Source: Mercurialis annua
Taxonomy: Eukaryota; Streptophyta; Magnoliopsida; Malpighiales; Euphorbiaceae
Reading direction: 5' to 3'
Assembly: GCF_937616625.2 (NCBI RefSeq)
Contig: NC_065576.1
Location: 6,884,501 to 6,948,500, forward strand
Length of the DNA: 64,000 nt
Within the stretch, counting starts at the first letter, position 1. The number at the start of each line of letters is the position of its first letter. The position numbers were made by a program, and so were the translations under genes. A model generated the notes under the pieces. The model was given only the letters and a program-made list of their open reading frames with translations. It was not told the origin of the DNA and ran no database searches. Below are positions 52,501-63,817 of this stretch, piece after piece.

Positions 52501-53011
52501 TTAAGAAAACGCTCCTAAGATTGAGCTATCAGCCTAATAAATCAGTACAGCTTCTGCTTAACTAGCTAAGAATAATAAATAAAAATTTGACTGTCTAATC
52601 TTAAAACTATGCTAGACTTACTGTAAATAATAATCAGGATTTCACTGATGCATGCAAACCCTATAATAAGCTAAACTCATATTCTTCAAACACATAAATA
52701 TCAAATTTTTTGTCAAATATCCTAAAAACAGAAAAAAAAGCAGTTTTATAATTTCTAAAAATATATAAAAACAAACTACATATATCTAGACATTGTAATA
52801 AATTAAAAAAAAAAGCTAAGACAAACCTGCAAGTGTTTGCAAATTCATAGAGCTTGCCAGTGCTAGAAAATATAATCAATCCAAGTTGAGCATCACAAAG
52901 AATTGCTAATTCCTTAGCTTTCTTAATCAAACCATTTCTTCTTTTAGAGAAAGTAATTTGTCTGCTTGTTGAATTATCAATTCTTCTAATCACAATCTTC
53001 CCTCTTCCCAT
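43514..53011 (-). CDS. MIKC MADS-box factor, AGL17 clade (AGL16/AGL21/ANR1-like)
   Basis: DNA-binding transcription factor of the clade known for roles in root nitrate response, stomata and flowering. Seven coding exons in phase: 52827-53011, 44965-45043, 44611-44672, 44103-44202, 43973-44014, 43846-43887, 43514-43669; 221 residues. The MADS domain starts [20 protein letters not shown] and includes [25 protein letters not shown]. The K-box spans [37 protein letters not shown] and [14 protein letters not shown]. The C-terminus contains [10 protein letters not shown], as in the clade. Exon 1 ends two bases into a codon, as usual for MIKC genes. Intron 1 is 7,783 bp and loaded with transposons. 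The junction ANTC-S-MKSII has one residue more than most relatives, and the acceptor is a tandem CAG/CAG, so one extra Ser is possible. No disruption is seen. Confidence 0.94.
45274..45499. mobile_element. hAT-like MITE in MADS intron 1
   Basis: Ends AGGATGTATTCGACTCG and, inverted, AGGATGTAATCGAGCCG. The inside is rich in GAGCTCGA/ACTCGAG-type motifs, as in common non-autonomous plant hAT elements. The target duplication is not resolved. Confidence 0.65.
46865..47170. mobile_element. 306-bp foldback MITE with exact 9-bp duplication
   Basis: The left end GGGTTAATGTTATAAAAATT and the right end, reverse-complemented, GGGTTAATGTCAAAAAAATC lead into arms of about 120 nt that pair closely. TTCATTCTA is repeated directly at 46856-46864 and 47171-47179. 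A Mutator-like MITE in MADS intron 1. Confidence 0.92.
48590..49005. mobile_element. CACTA (En/Spm) transposon terminus
   Basis: Ends in CCCATTTTTGTTGTAGTG at 48988-49005, the inverse of the CACTACAACAAAAA terminus of plant CACTA elements. The adjoining sequence carries many GAGACG/CGTCTC-type subterminal repeats in both orientations. The opposite CACTA end was not found, so this is a terminal fragment or badly decayed element. Confidence 0.8.
49047..50990. mobile_element. Non-autonomous Mutator-like element with gene fragments (Pack-MULE candidate)
   Basis: 1,944 bp bounded by inverted repeats of about 95 bp (49047-49141 and 50896-50990; inner motif TGCACTTTGAACTTTTT). CATTTTAAA is duplicated exactly at 49038-49046 and 50991-50999, the 9-bp signature of Mutator-like insertions. 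The interior has no transposase. It contains exon-like stretches on the plus strand: one near 49500-49560 reading [18 protein letters not shown], and one at 50459-50777 including [19 protein letters not shown] and [20 protein letters not shown]. Both carry in-frame stops or end abruptly. I do not recognise the source gene(s). Confidence 0.85.
52052..52826 (-). other. MADS intron 1, region next to exon 1
   Basis: AT-rich intron sequence between exon 1 and the transposon-rich part. In MIKC genes intron 1 often carries enhancers, but no specific site is recognised here. Confidence 0.4.
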
Positions 53012-53051
53012 CTAACTTATTCTTTCTCTCTCTAAAATAATTCTAGGGTTT

Positions 53052-53138
53052 CTGCAAATAAAATGCCAAATAATTAGTAATTAGAGAATATAATTAACAA
53101 GAAATGATAAAATAAGCTTTCAAGAAAGAAAATCTTAC
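53052..53138 (-). other. Probable 5' UTR intron of the MADS gene
   Basis: Reading toward the gene, a donor (TA/GTAAGAT) at 53138 and an acceptor (TTTGCAG/AAACCC) at 53052 bracket 87 bp of AT-rich sequence. Exon sequence of 40 nt then leads to the ATG at 53011. Splice-site quality and position support a leader intron; no transcript evidence is available. Confidence 0.55.
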
Positions 53139-53211
53139 TAGATTAGGCCAATGGAAGACTTTAAGCTCTAATTAGAAAGTAGTTTGGGAAGGTATTAAAG
53201 CATTTCTTTTG

Positions 53212-53410
53212 GGATTGAGATTCCCTCAAGTTCATTTTCAACTTGAGGGGGTCATGTTCAGATCTACACCGTTCATTATAAAATGAACGGCGTAGATTAA
53301 TTTAATTAGAATTGTATCTTTTTGATCTATACCGTTTATTTTATAATGAACGGTGTAGATCTGAACATGACCCCCTCAAGTTGAAAATGAACTTGAGGGA
53401 ATCCCAATCC
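53212..53410. mobile_element. 199-bp near-perfect hairpin MITE upstream of the MADS gene
   Basis: Arms of about 85 nt (53212-53296 and 53325-53410) are almost perfect reverse complements. The ends read GGATTGAGATTCCCTCAAG and, inverted, GGATTGGGATTCCCTCAAG. TTTCTTTTG is duplicated at 53203-53211 and 53411-53419. It sits about 200 bp upstream of the MADS start codon, in the promoter or leader. Mutator-like by duplication length. Confidence 0.9.
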
Positions 53411-53882
53411 TTTCTTTTGTGATGTGAAAGTGAAATTAAGTCCTTATGTATAATTGGAGCATAACATTAGTCTTCAAGTATTAAGCATTAAATATAATAT
53501 AATAATTTTTTAATACTAAATCTGTCTCACCAAGATAAGTAAAGCTGAGCTTGCATATAGGTTAAGAAACAATACTTTTTTCCATCTCATTTTAAAAATT
53601 CTTTCTTTTTACATGATTAAAAAAATATTTATTATCTTTTGTTTTTTTATGTTTTGCTTCTATTAATGATAGTGAATTTTTTAATAAAAGTTATTTTGAA
53701 ATGACTAAAAAAGAAACAAAAAAAAGCAGTTTAATATAAAAGTACTCAGCCAATTCAGATTCTAATATAAAATTCTGGATAACATTTTTGTGCTTTAAAA
53801 TTACTAAATAGAGCTAGTGAGAAAAAGTTTAGTATTTTCTGAAAATTTGTTTGCACCAATATGGTGGTTTCAAATCTCTGCA

Positions 53883-54130
53883 TATAAAACCCTAACTCAG
53901 ACTCACTCTTTTTTCAAAGTTGTTGTGCCGCATCATCTAGGTATGTGGCTTTGGCCAAAATCATCTCCCTTAATTTCAAATTTCTCCAATTTTTCTCTTT
54001 TTATTCTTGATAAATGATTTTTTTTATATATTATTAGTTTTTTCCCTGTTCTTTTATGGGTTTTATCTATCCTCTACAGGTTTATCTTCTTCGAATGTGG
54101 AATTTATGTAACTGTCTCCGGCGTTTCCAG
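53883..54130 (+). pseudogene. Orphan telo-box promoter and leader-like block
   Basis: TATAAAA (53883-53889) runs into the telo-box AAACCCTAA (53887-53895). A leader-like stretch then ends at a good donor (CTAG/GTATGT, 53941) with an acceptor at 54079 (CTCTACAG). This is the layout of ribosomal-protein-type genes, but no open frame of useful length follows. It may be a detached promoter or the head of a lost gene. Confidence 0.3.
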
Positions 54131-55495
54131 CGTCGTTCCGGCGTCTCCTCCAGCGTCTCCGTCTTCCTCGACATCTCCGGTATATTCCGGCGAGTTTGAA
54201 AGATTACATTTACAGATTTAAATGTTTATATTTAATTTTAAGTTTTTAAATTACTAGATCTATGATTTTTTGCTGTAATCATTTATATCTGTAATTTTAT
54301 AATCATATTTAGCTAGATATATTATTAGATTTAATGTTTGTTGAGTTTGTCAGATGACTCTTAGTAGCTCAAAAGCCTTACAGATAGTGATTTTTGTAAC
54401 AATCCGCTAGCACAGTTGGTTTGACTAGACTCGAGACTTTTGTAAGTCGTTTTCCATTAATGAAGATTTTTATATCTTCCGGCAAAAAAATATAAAATGA
54501 GATATACCAAAATGGTAAATGAAACTTCTAAAATGTGAGGAGTAGAAAATAAATTCGTTATTTATTCTAACTTTATTTAGTTGTTCTAAATTGTTAATAT
54601 TAAGAAAATATTTTTTTTATCTTAAATTTTAAAAATTAAGACTAACATACTCTATTTCTTAACCATATTAGTGAAGAATTTAACTTTAAAAATTGAGATC
54701 TATGTCAATGGGTTTAACAAGCAAGATAATTATGAAATATAATTAAAAAAATCAAATATCTTTCAATGACAATCAGGAACCAGACCTTTGGTTGAGGCCG
54801 CGACCGCCCCTGCAATTTATTTGTTTTTGCAAAATTATCCCTTTAACTTTTTTTAAATATGGTTACTTAATTTTAGTTTTCATACAATTAGCTCCCTCAA
54901 ATTTTATTTTTTACAAATTAGTCATTCCATAGTAGAATTTATAGTTCCGCCTCTGATGACAATTTTCTTTTGATGAATAAATGATAATTATTTATAGACA
55001 AATACATTTTTTTAAAGTGAGAATTAAATAAAAATAGAGGAGTATTTTTTATTAACTTCTCATTATACTTTTAATTTTAAATTGGCAAAATGATGAGTTT
55101 GTATATTTGCAACTTTGACAATTTTGTCAAATACATCCCAAAAAATAATTTAAACATTATGATCCTTTAATTTTATAAGCTATTACAAAGATCTTCAACT
55201 TTTTATTTAGATCTATTTTCGAGTACGTATCTCTTTTTAAATCCATATCACTTAAATTGAAATAAACAGTCAATAGTCATCCATGAAATAAAAAATTTAT
55301 AAAAAGAAATTTTAAATTTGGGACATTGATATAATTTTTTTTATTTTTTTGAAATATATTTAATAGAATACTAATTATTATTGATATAAAAACATTTTTA
55401 AAATTTTATATTTAAAAACACCAATTATTTTGTGGAATTAATAATAAATTTAGAAAAATTAGGTTTGTTATTATTTCTTTATTGGATAAGTGATA

Positions 55496-55754
55496 CTCCC
55501 TGCGTCCCAAATTGATAGGCACTATTTTAATTTTTTTTGTCCTAAATTATAGACTAGATATTTACTTAAGTAAGTAATTGTCAAGTATACCCTCATTAAT
55601 TATAATGTATATCTTGAAAACACAACAAAAATTACCACTATATTAAATGAGGGCAAATATGGTATTTTTTTATATATTAACTCATTTTATTTAAGGATCA
55701 TAAATTTTTTAATACCCGTATTTGTCCTAAACTGCCAATCAATTTGAGATGGGG
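55496..55754. mobile_element. Stowaway-like MITE
   Basis: Starts CTCCCTGCGTCCCAAATTGA after TA, and ends with the inverse TCAATTTGAGATGGGGA. It shares internal sequence (for example GTATTTGTCCTAAACT) with the copy in the oligopeptidase intron at 14234-14512. Confidence 0.75.
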
Positions 55755-56787
55755 AATCAATTTATATATCATTTCTTATAACATTTTAATACGATATACA
55801 AAACAACTGGGCATACTTTGAAGAGAATTAATTTACTTAGTTTAGGTTAACTTATATCATTTACATAAATTAATATTTTCTACTAATATTTATATTCATC
55901 ATAAATTTAGAACTAGAAGAGTCTCTCTTGGAATAAGAAATGGTAGATATACGAGATGATCTTACATTTCCCATGTATTGAGATGTTTTAATTGGATAAC
56001 CCTTGTCTGCTATGTCAGACAACATGTCCTGGAATTAGCAAAATAGGCAAGTCCCATTTTTTCACTAAACTTTCCATATCTGGAAAATATCTAGTATATG
56101 GGAATATTCTTAAGTTCCAAAATATTATTAATTCAATATATTTATCTAAATAAAATAAAGTAACAAAAATTATTCTTATTTAATAACCGTTGCATCCATC
56201 TTCGCCATGCACGGGGCATCAGTGTATCCGGTGTGTTAAGAAACAAGGGGTATATGATCAAGCAAGTAATGGTAAGAAAGTTTCGTAATATTTCATCGCC
56301 AAAAACATCATAATACATTGTTATAAAAGAGGTTTAAAGTTGGTTTACGGGGTGTTCAAATGTTATATGACGCTTTGAACATCATCGAGTATATTTGATT
56401 GCTGCTCCAAATCAGAATAAATTTATTTATGATCGATCTTAGCCGAGCAGTTATATAAATTTTCTTTTAAATTATTAGACAGTCTGCAAATGATATTATA
56501 GATACTGTTGTTTTCTTATATCAACATAAATAATTTTAGAGTATTTTAGTATTTTTAATGACCAACTGTTTTTTATATATAGAAAAAAGGATTCCCTTTC
56601 TTTGGCTCATGACATATATTGTTGTAAAAATTGTTTTTGAACTTGTCTTATTCTTATTTTGGCTTTTTGTGTTATTTCAAAACTACACAAATCCCACATG
56701 GAAAGTGTAGAGCCTTCCTTTTGTGTTTATAACGGTTAATGCATTATAAGCTAATAATTGTGTTGAAGGGGAAGCAATGGGCTCGCG

Positions 56788-56798
56788 CCCCCCCCCCC
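56788..56798 (+). repeat. Poly-C run of 11
   Basis: Uninterrupted C tract in intergenic sequence, next to a G/C-rich block of about 60 bp that stands out from its AT-rich surroundings. Confidence 0.85.
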
Positions 56799-59700
56799 TC
56801 TCTGGAGTAGGCTTGTGGGTTGGGGTTTGGGATGAAAGTCAAGTGGGCTTGTCCGAGGCTTGACTAAATTTTTTGCAGCCCGTTATAATTTTATTTATTA
56901 TTTAATAATTAAAGCCTTATATGAGAAGGTCCTATTTTAGTATGTGTAAAATTAATTTTGGTTTAAGCCTAAAAATCTGGAACAAATCTTGACTGAGTTT
57001 AATTAAAACGTTTTTATTTACTTAACCACGTTTTAATTAAGGATCCTTCACTCACTGATTTCAGTTACCTTTAACTTAACCTATATTATGTCCATATACA
57101 TTACTTGCTTAGCACTCTGATTTAAAAAAAAAAACGTTTTGAAAAGATAATGGCTGGATTAGTGGGATACGAAAATCGTATCAAATATATTATTCACTGC
57201 TGCTTCTGTTCCAACTTTAATTTTTAAGTTGATGAACTCGTTGTATCCTGGGGTATAAGCTTAACAGCGATTTAGGCCAGTAACAAATTCTCACGCCTCG
57301 AGCAATTAATTATTTCTGTATTCACTAATTTAGCTAACAGATATTAATATATTTTATGTTGATTAGTGTTATTCAAAAAGGGTAAGTACACCAACTGAGC
57401 ATCAAATCAATACTATATTTGTGAATAATAAAACCTCAATTAGTGATCGATTTAGTAAATGAATCCACTAGGTATAAATTAACAAATGCCAAATTGAGTG
57501 ACATACTAAAATGGGTTATCAGCCAATCGAGGGAATTATCGGCACGCTTGTATCAATCTTTAGACAATACCATATAATCCATACCGTTTTTAACAAAATA
57601 AGCAATTGAAAATTGGTGGAGCTTGATTTTTTATGCGAACCTGTAAAATATTGGATTAGATTGCTAATCGAATGATAGTGGTCCGCTAAACACTTTGATA
57701 GTAAAATTAATTTTTTGAGCAAGATGATATGTCTCAAGAGTTTTGTATATAGTATTGAGCGAATTAGATGAGTGAATACGCATTATTCAAGTTTTTTATA
57801 TAATTGTAGGTTTAGGCCGGACATACATAATAGAGTCATATGATAAGAGTATAATTTTTTTATCCTATTTTGTAGAGGATCTCAATATTATATCTAATAC
57901 TCTGAGATATCGAGACAACATCTATTATTAGGATGTGAGTTCTATCCCATATAAACAAAATTTATCTAAATCAGATGATTTTTCAAAATATACTCAGGAC
58001 GGATCTTATAGGGTATGGTTTTATAGATGCAAATTCTTAACAGTTTGACCATCGATACATAATTATAGGGTTCGGACCTTAAGATACGATATCCATTGAA
58101 AACCAAGTTATAAAATGAAGACCATTATAAATCTCGAAGTCGAGTAGCTTACATGAATTAGTATATGTTGGACCTTTAACTTTAGAAAATATTCACATTT
58201 ATACTCTATACTTATTTTATATCCAATTGGAAATTCAACGTTTATGCTTAATTTAGAAGGAGATTTTCTGTTTCCAGAGATAGAAAGCTAGACTAATTTA
58301 AAAGGAGAAAATTTAACATTCACACATGGTACCACATTTAAAGGAAAAAAAGTAGGTCAAAAACTCCAAATAATCATAAAGTCCATGTGAAGGTGACCAA
58401 TTAGATTCGATCTTACCAAAATTCCTTAACCCTAATTTCAAGAATATTAAATTAATTAGCCACTTTTATGTGCCTCTTGCTTCGAGCTAGGCCAGGTGTC
58501 AATCATCAACAAATGATATGTCTACAAATCCAAGAAAAGAAAGCTCTACTTTTCTATCATCAAAACAATTGATATTAATTACTCTTTCTTTTTCACAGTT
58601 TGGGAATAAATGAATGCAAGAAGCACATGAACTTATCATGATTTCAAGATTTCTTTTCTTCAATCAAGAAAAGAAAGGATATATTCCTATCAAAAAAATG
58701 CTACTCACTATTTTAATCCACCTTATTTAATTCTATTTAATTCTCTTTACGTACCAATATTCTATCCGTCTAATTTTTTTCAAAAATAGGTTAAAAGAAT
58801 GAATTAAATTAAAAAATTATATAACATTATTTTATAAAAATAAATAATTTTTACTATGTTGAACGTTTTAAAATACTTCATTCGTCCAAATTGATAGGGA
58901 GTATGAAAAGATTTAATTTGATTGATCAACTTAATACTATTTATTAATTTTAAGGTCTAATGGTGTTAAAAAATCAATTATTTTGGTTTTAAAAAACTTA
59001 TCTAATTTTTTTAATTTTTTTTAATTTATTATAGTTTGGTAATATCGTTGTAGTTCTATTTAAATTTTTAATCAATTTAGTTGTTTTAATTTTTCAGTTA
59101 AATCTCGACACTAACTTTTTAATTAGCAAACTCATTTTTCAAAATAGCAATTTTTTAAAAAAAACACTCATAATTCAATAAATACTAATAATATTTAATT
59201 CCAAATCATTTATTTTTCAATGGTTGGAGAAAAATAAAATAAAAGAAATATATGTAGTGTAATAAAGTGAAATATTGACACAATTAAATTAATTAAAAAT
59301 TATTGGATATAACTGTAACAAAATTATCAAAGTAAAATATATTTATAAATATTAAAAGTTTTAGATTAATTTATAAAAATTCAAAAATATATAGCTTTTT
59401 GGCACCATTAAATCCAATTTTAAATTATATCTCGTATTCATCATTATTTATCACTTTATTCGATGCAAACTTAGGTTTTTATATTTATTTTTAATATAAA
59501 ATTAATTAATAAATAATTAAATTAGGGATATAACAAAATTTATAAAAATTAAAATACCTAAAAAATTAAATTAAGAATATAATAAACACACTTTGAAAAT
59601 AATTAACTAATTTAATATTTATTTTAATTTTATGGAATGAAAAAGTAATTTATTTTTTATTTTAAAAAATATACTCTATTTTTAGGAAGGAGGAGATGTA

Positions 59701-60099
59701 TGTATCTTTAGAAAGAATGCGTAAAGCCCACCTGATCATGTTTTGAACAGAGATATGCACCTTGTTTTAGACTACATATTTTCTAAGAAAATCTTCTCTT
59801 CATGGCCAATAGACAATAGTGCACAATATCAGAAATTATATATTCTTCTGATTCTCCTTTCACCTATATTTCTAGTTCTTAGGGTTTTTGTCTCCCTTCA
59901 CTTTCCTTCATTTCAAAGATCTTGTTCATTATTACTTCAATGTTTATTTGGCAATTTCCACCACAATCCCTTAACTTATGTCTCTATCTACTAAAACTCA
60001 ATTTATTTTAATTTATAACCGTAAAATCTCTAATTTTTAAATGATATAACGAGAAAAAAATTATTCGCATTGCACTGTTTTTCTGTCTAAAAATACCAA

Positions 60100-60293
60100 C
60101 TAAGAATAGATATGTTATTTTTCAACACATCCGTAGAGACGGTAATGTTGTTGCCCACGCCCTCGCCAAATGGGGTGTGTTCTTTGGCAAAGATCGTTTT
60201 TTTGACGGTGAAATTCCTTTTCCGGTCAATGAGCTTGTAACTTCGTTTTTTTAAATTAATAAAGCTCCTCTGTTCTCTAAGAAAAAAAAAAAA
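60100..60293 (+). mobile_element. 5'-truncated LINE, 3' end with poly-A tail
   Basis: An open frame at 60114-60254 reads VIFQHIRRDGNVVAHALAKWG and ends at TAA, the C-terminal RNase H-like tail of plant L1 LINEs. A short 3' UTR with AATTAATAAAG and a run of 12 A (60282-60293) follow. Truncation at the 5' side is typical of LINE insertion. No clear target duplication was found. Confidence 0.75.
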
Positions 60294-61169
60294 CAATGCA
60301 AGCCACTAATATAGAAAAATTCATGTCAGTGACACACCAACAATATTTAAAAAGATTATTTGTAAACATTATTAGCGTGACGCTAGCGTTTTTTTATATC
60401 AGTTGTTTCACTTGTCAAATAAGATATATAATTGTAAGCATTATTTCAACATTTTTTTTATGAAGAATTTATAAAATAGACATCAATGAGTATTATTTTT
60501 TTATATCATTTTAATGTCATGAAATTTTATGGTTTAAAATTAAACTAAAAAGAATTTGATGGTAAAGAGACGAATGTTTAGAGTATGTAGGCGAAAATTA
60601 ACCTTGTTCATTTTATTAATCGATTGCCCCAATTCTTCAAATTAATGTAATTCCCACATTTCATATATATCATGGCTGATACAAGACCTAGGTAGTCTGA
60701 ATATATTGATCTCAAGTATTCTAAATTAGGATTTTGAAAAATTTAATTAGCTTGAGACCTTATTTGAGATCATGAAATCAATATTAAACAAGGATCATTT
60801 CAAAATATATAAAGAAGCATAATATAGTTTGTATTTAATAAATAAGTTATCGTAATATTGATATAACTGTGTCCTTTGGTGATATCTGGACTGATCTCCC
60901 GATCAAATTACACTCAACTTCAGAAACAAAATCTGTCACTAATTCCATCACTAATCATGTTAATGACGGATTTTAACTTTTTAGCAACGGATTTTCCGTG
61001 GCTAATTAGACAGTTCTCTAATATCGTCATGCAACACAACCCAAAGGGTAAATGTGGTCACATGAGAATAAGGAAATTAAAGGCTAGTATGCTTACAAAA
61101 TGCTAGCTAGCCACCTTATAATCATATGTAAATAACTAATTAACAACCATAATTAAATGGTTTAAAAAA

Positions 61170-63424
61170 TTAGTAGCCGGATAATAAAGGAGTATCTGAA
61201 GGTGCTTCTAATCGAATGTAATCGTACATAATTCCGCGGAAAGGACCCGTTCCTCTTGATTGTGTTAGATATATTATGTTGATTTCGCTCAGCAGATTGC
61301 CTGATATATTGATGCTATATAACCAGTATAATCCATGAATTCCATGTCTTGCAATCGCATTGTCTCTACCTATAAGTTTTGTCGTAAAATGTGGCCGATT
61401 TTTGGTGGAATCGTTAACGCGGATCTTCAAAAACATAGTTAGCTTTATCAGAGAAATAAAATTATAAGCTAGCTAGCTTTGAGTAAAATGAAATTTTATA
61501 TCTATAACTATGACAAAATTTATAAATATAATTAAAAAAAAAAGGTTTGCTCCATCAATTTTATATTTTGAGCTAACTATATTCAAAATCGTAGGTTAAT
61601 TTTATAATAAATTAGTCTATATTTGGAGAAAAAAGTTATAATTGTCTTATAATAATTAAAATATTTTAATAACATATGAACCTTGATTAAATTAGATAGA
61701 CATTTTCCTTAAATTTATGGATTTTTCTTCAATTATGGACTAATTTATCATAAAAACAAGTTAAGAAATTCAAATATATTTTATTTTTTATCAATTAGAC
61801 CTTTTATCCTTTCATTTACTATTTAAATGTAGCTGACATTATAAAATTACTGTACCAAACTTTCAATTTTTTAGTTCAAAATATATCTTAAAAATCCGCT
61901 TAAATTTTAAATAATAAAATTCATTTTACCTTTAGCATGTATAAAACGAACCAAATGAGAGCTAAGTATGTATACCTGTAATTCTGATGCAGTGGCCGAT
62001 GCCAAGGCTACTTGGAGTGTATAAGTTCCATTTTTTTTCACATGTGCAAGTTCAAATCTTATTTGCCATGTTGTCGCTTGATATTCATTATTTTTTGTCT
62101 TCCTGCTCAATTCAATAATTAATATAAATTATATTTCAATTAAAACCTATATCTAGCACAAAAAAAAATTGTTGAATTGGGAAACATCGGTTCGAAAAAA
62201 AGCCCACCTTTCTCTAGAATAGGCCTATAAATATAGAGTTTTTGAATTTCATAAGCGATTTAGAAATGACAGTGGAATTTCAAAATGTATAAAACTCGAG
62301 AAATTTTCGTGCAATATTTAAGATCGAATTAGTTACCTGGGAACATGAGCAAAAAACCAGTCTTCACTATAGTTGCTTATGCCAATTGTGTAAATCAGAT
62401 CTTGATTAGGATACAAATCAGAGTATCTATCCCATAATCCATATTGTCTAAACCTGTCTCATAAAAAAAAGTTACAAATAATACTTGTCAACATTAATTA
62501 TTTTCAAAACAAATTTTATACTCATTATCACTATGAAATTATCATAAATACAATTTTGTTTTATTAAATATTAATATTTTTTTCTTCAAATTCGTCAAAT
62601 TTTCGAGTTTAAACTCCGATCCGATTTCGAGTTTATTGTAAATTAATTACTTGTGAGCTGGGCGGTTGTTGTATAATCTGTTGGCTAATAGTGGGAATGG
62701 ATCAGGCACAAAAAATTCAGCTGCCGTACGATCAGGAATGCCTATTTCCCAAATTGTCGGACCATTTCTTGGTGGCTTATATACTACCACTCCCAATTCT
62801 ATTCCACTTCCTGCATTTATATTAAATAAATATTAATACATGCCGTATAAAAAAATATAAAAAATAATCGAAAAGCTTAATTATAATTAGAGTTAATTAC
62901 TAATCACTCCGTGAATTTAGACATGAATTACCGTTTCCTCCGTAAATTTTGAAAAATTACTATTGCCTTCCCAACTAGTTTTTTTTAACTGATTTCCCTC
63001 TTTGTAAGGGGTTTAAGTTATATAAAACATAAAATTTAGGGATAACATGGTAGTTTTTTTTTTCAATTAGGGGAGAGAATAGTAATTTGAATCTAAATTC
63101 AAGGAGATTATAGTAATTATCCCTTATAGTTATACCTGGTGTTATATTTACATCAAGATCATATTTCCAGTCTCCGATTAGACCAGGGACCCACGCATAT
63201 AAACTATAGTTTCCAGGTACTACATTTTCAATTAAGAAATAACCTTCCTTGTTAGCTCGAGTCCAGAATTGATAACCCTAAAAATAATAACAATAATTAA
63301 TTTCGAATTTACATAGATAACGTAATAGTACGATCATTGTACTTCGATCTGAGAGTCTCAAATTCGATTCACAATTCAATTTAAATTATTCATTTCATTC
63401 AATTTCAACAAAAAAATACAAAAA

Positions 63425-63468
<44 letters not shown>

Positions 63469-63817
63469 AAATTATCAGGTAACTAATGAAATTAAAAAGA
63501 GTAGGAAAAAACAAAGTTTGTCTTTCCGTCATAAAAATATTTTTTTTTTGGGAGAGTACACGTAGAAATATGGGTTTTTAGATTTTGTTTTTTGTAAATT
63601 TTCGATGGATTTTTGTAGATGTTTATAAATGAAAATCAAAGAATTGCATATCTTTGTAAAAACACGTGTAATTTTATGAAAAAAAAAAACAAAAGTTATA
63701 GGATGTAAATTCCTCAAGAAACTAACCTGGGCCTCTCTTTGCCATGAGCCCACTTCACCCGGTAGTGCCAAACCCACATAAGCAGAGCTAGCCCACATTA
63801 ATCCGCTATAAGCATAC
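61170..63817 (-). CDS. Rhamnogalacturonate lyase (PL4), 5' partial
   Basis: Secreted pectin-degrading enzyme that cleaves the rhamnogalacturonan-I backbone in cell walls by beta-elimination. Six exons are visible in phase: 63727-63817, 63136-63277, 62651-62810, 62337-62453, 61976-62102, 61170-61424; 296 codons plus stop, about the C-terminal half. The order is YVGLALPGEVGSWQ, then the fibronectin-III-like middle domain (GYQFWTRANKEGYF, PGNYSLYAWVPGLIGDW). The C-terminal carbohydrate-binding-like domain follows, with IWEIGIPDRTAAEFF, FRQYGLWDRY, TTWQIRFEL, GRDNAIARHGIHGLYWLY and FRGIMYDYIRLE. The N-terminal lyase domain with the catalytic residues and any signal peptide are beyond the right edge. 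No stop or frameshift is seen in the visible part. Confidence 0.93.
63426..63465. repeat. (TA)n microsatellite
   Basis: About 19-20 perfect TA units in an intron of the rhamnogalacturonate lyase gene. Likely length-polymorphic. Confidence 0.92.

Larger units (their letters stand above)
53012..61169. other. Intergenic, MADS promoter to RG lyase 3' end
   Basis: About 8 kb of AT-rich DNA with no intact protein gene. It contains the MADS promoter with its hairpin MITE, an orphan promoter-like block near 53883, a Stowaway-like MITE (55496-55754), a C run (56788-56798) and a LINE tail (60100-60293). It also has CACTA-like scraps near 60900-61015 (AACGGATTTTCCGTGGCTAATT). The remainder is decayed and unassigned. 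Confidence 0.55.

Noticed and set aside
54401..54490. Possible tRNA-derived SINE (box A match TAGCACAGTTGG at 54408, A-rich tail near 54484)
   Set aside because: The box B-like sequence is poor and too close to box A, and no target duplication is visible.
58870..58904. Short sequence resembling merged Stowaway ends
   Set aside because: About 35 bp only; no interior or duplication.
60900..61015. CACTA-like scrap (AACGGATTTTCCGTGGCTAATT) near the RG lyase gene
   Set aside because: No terminal CACTA/TAGTG sequence or paired end; too short to call as an element.
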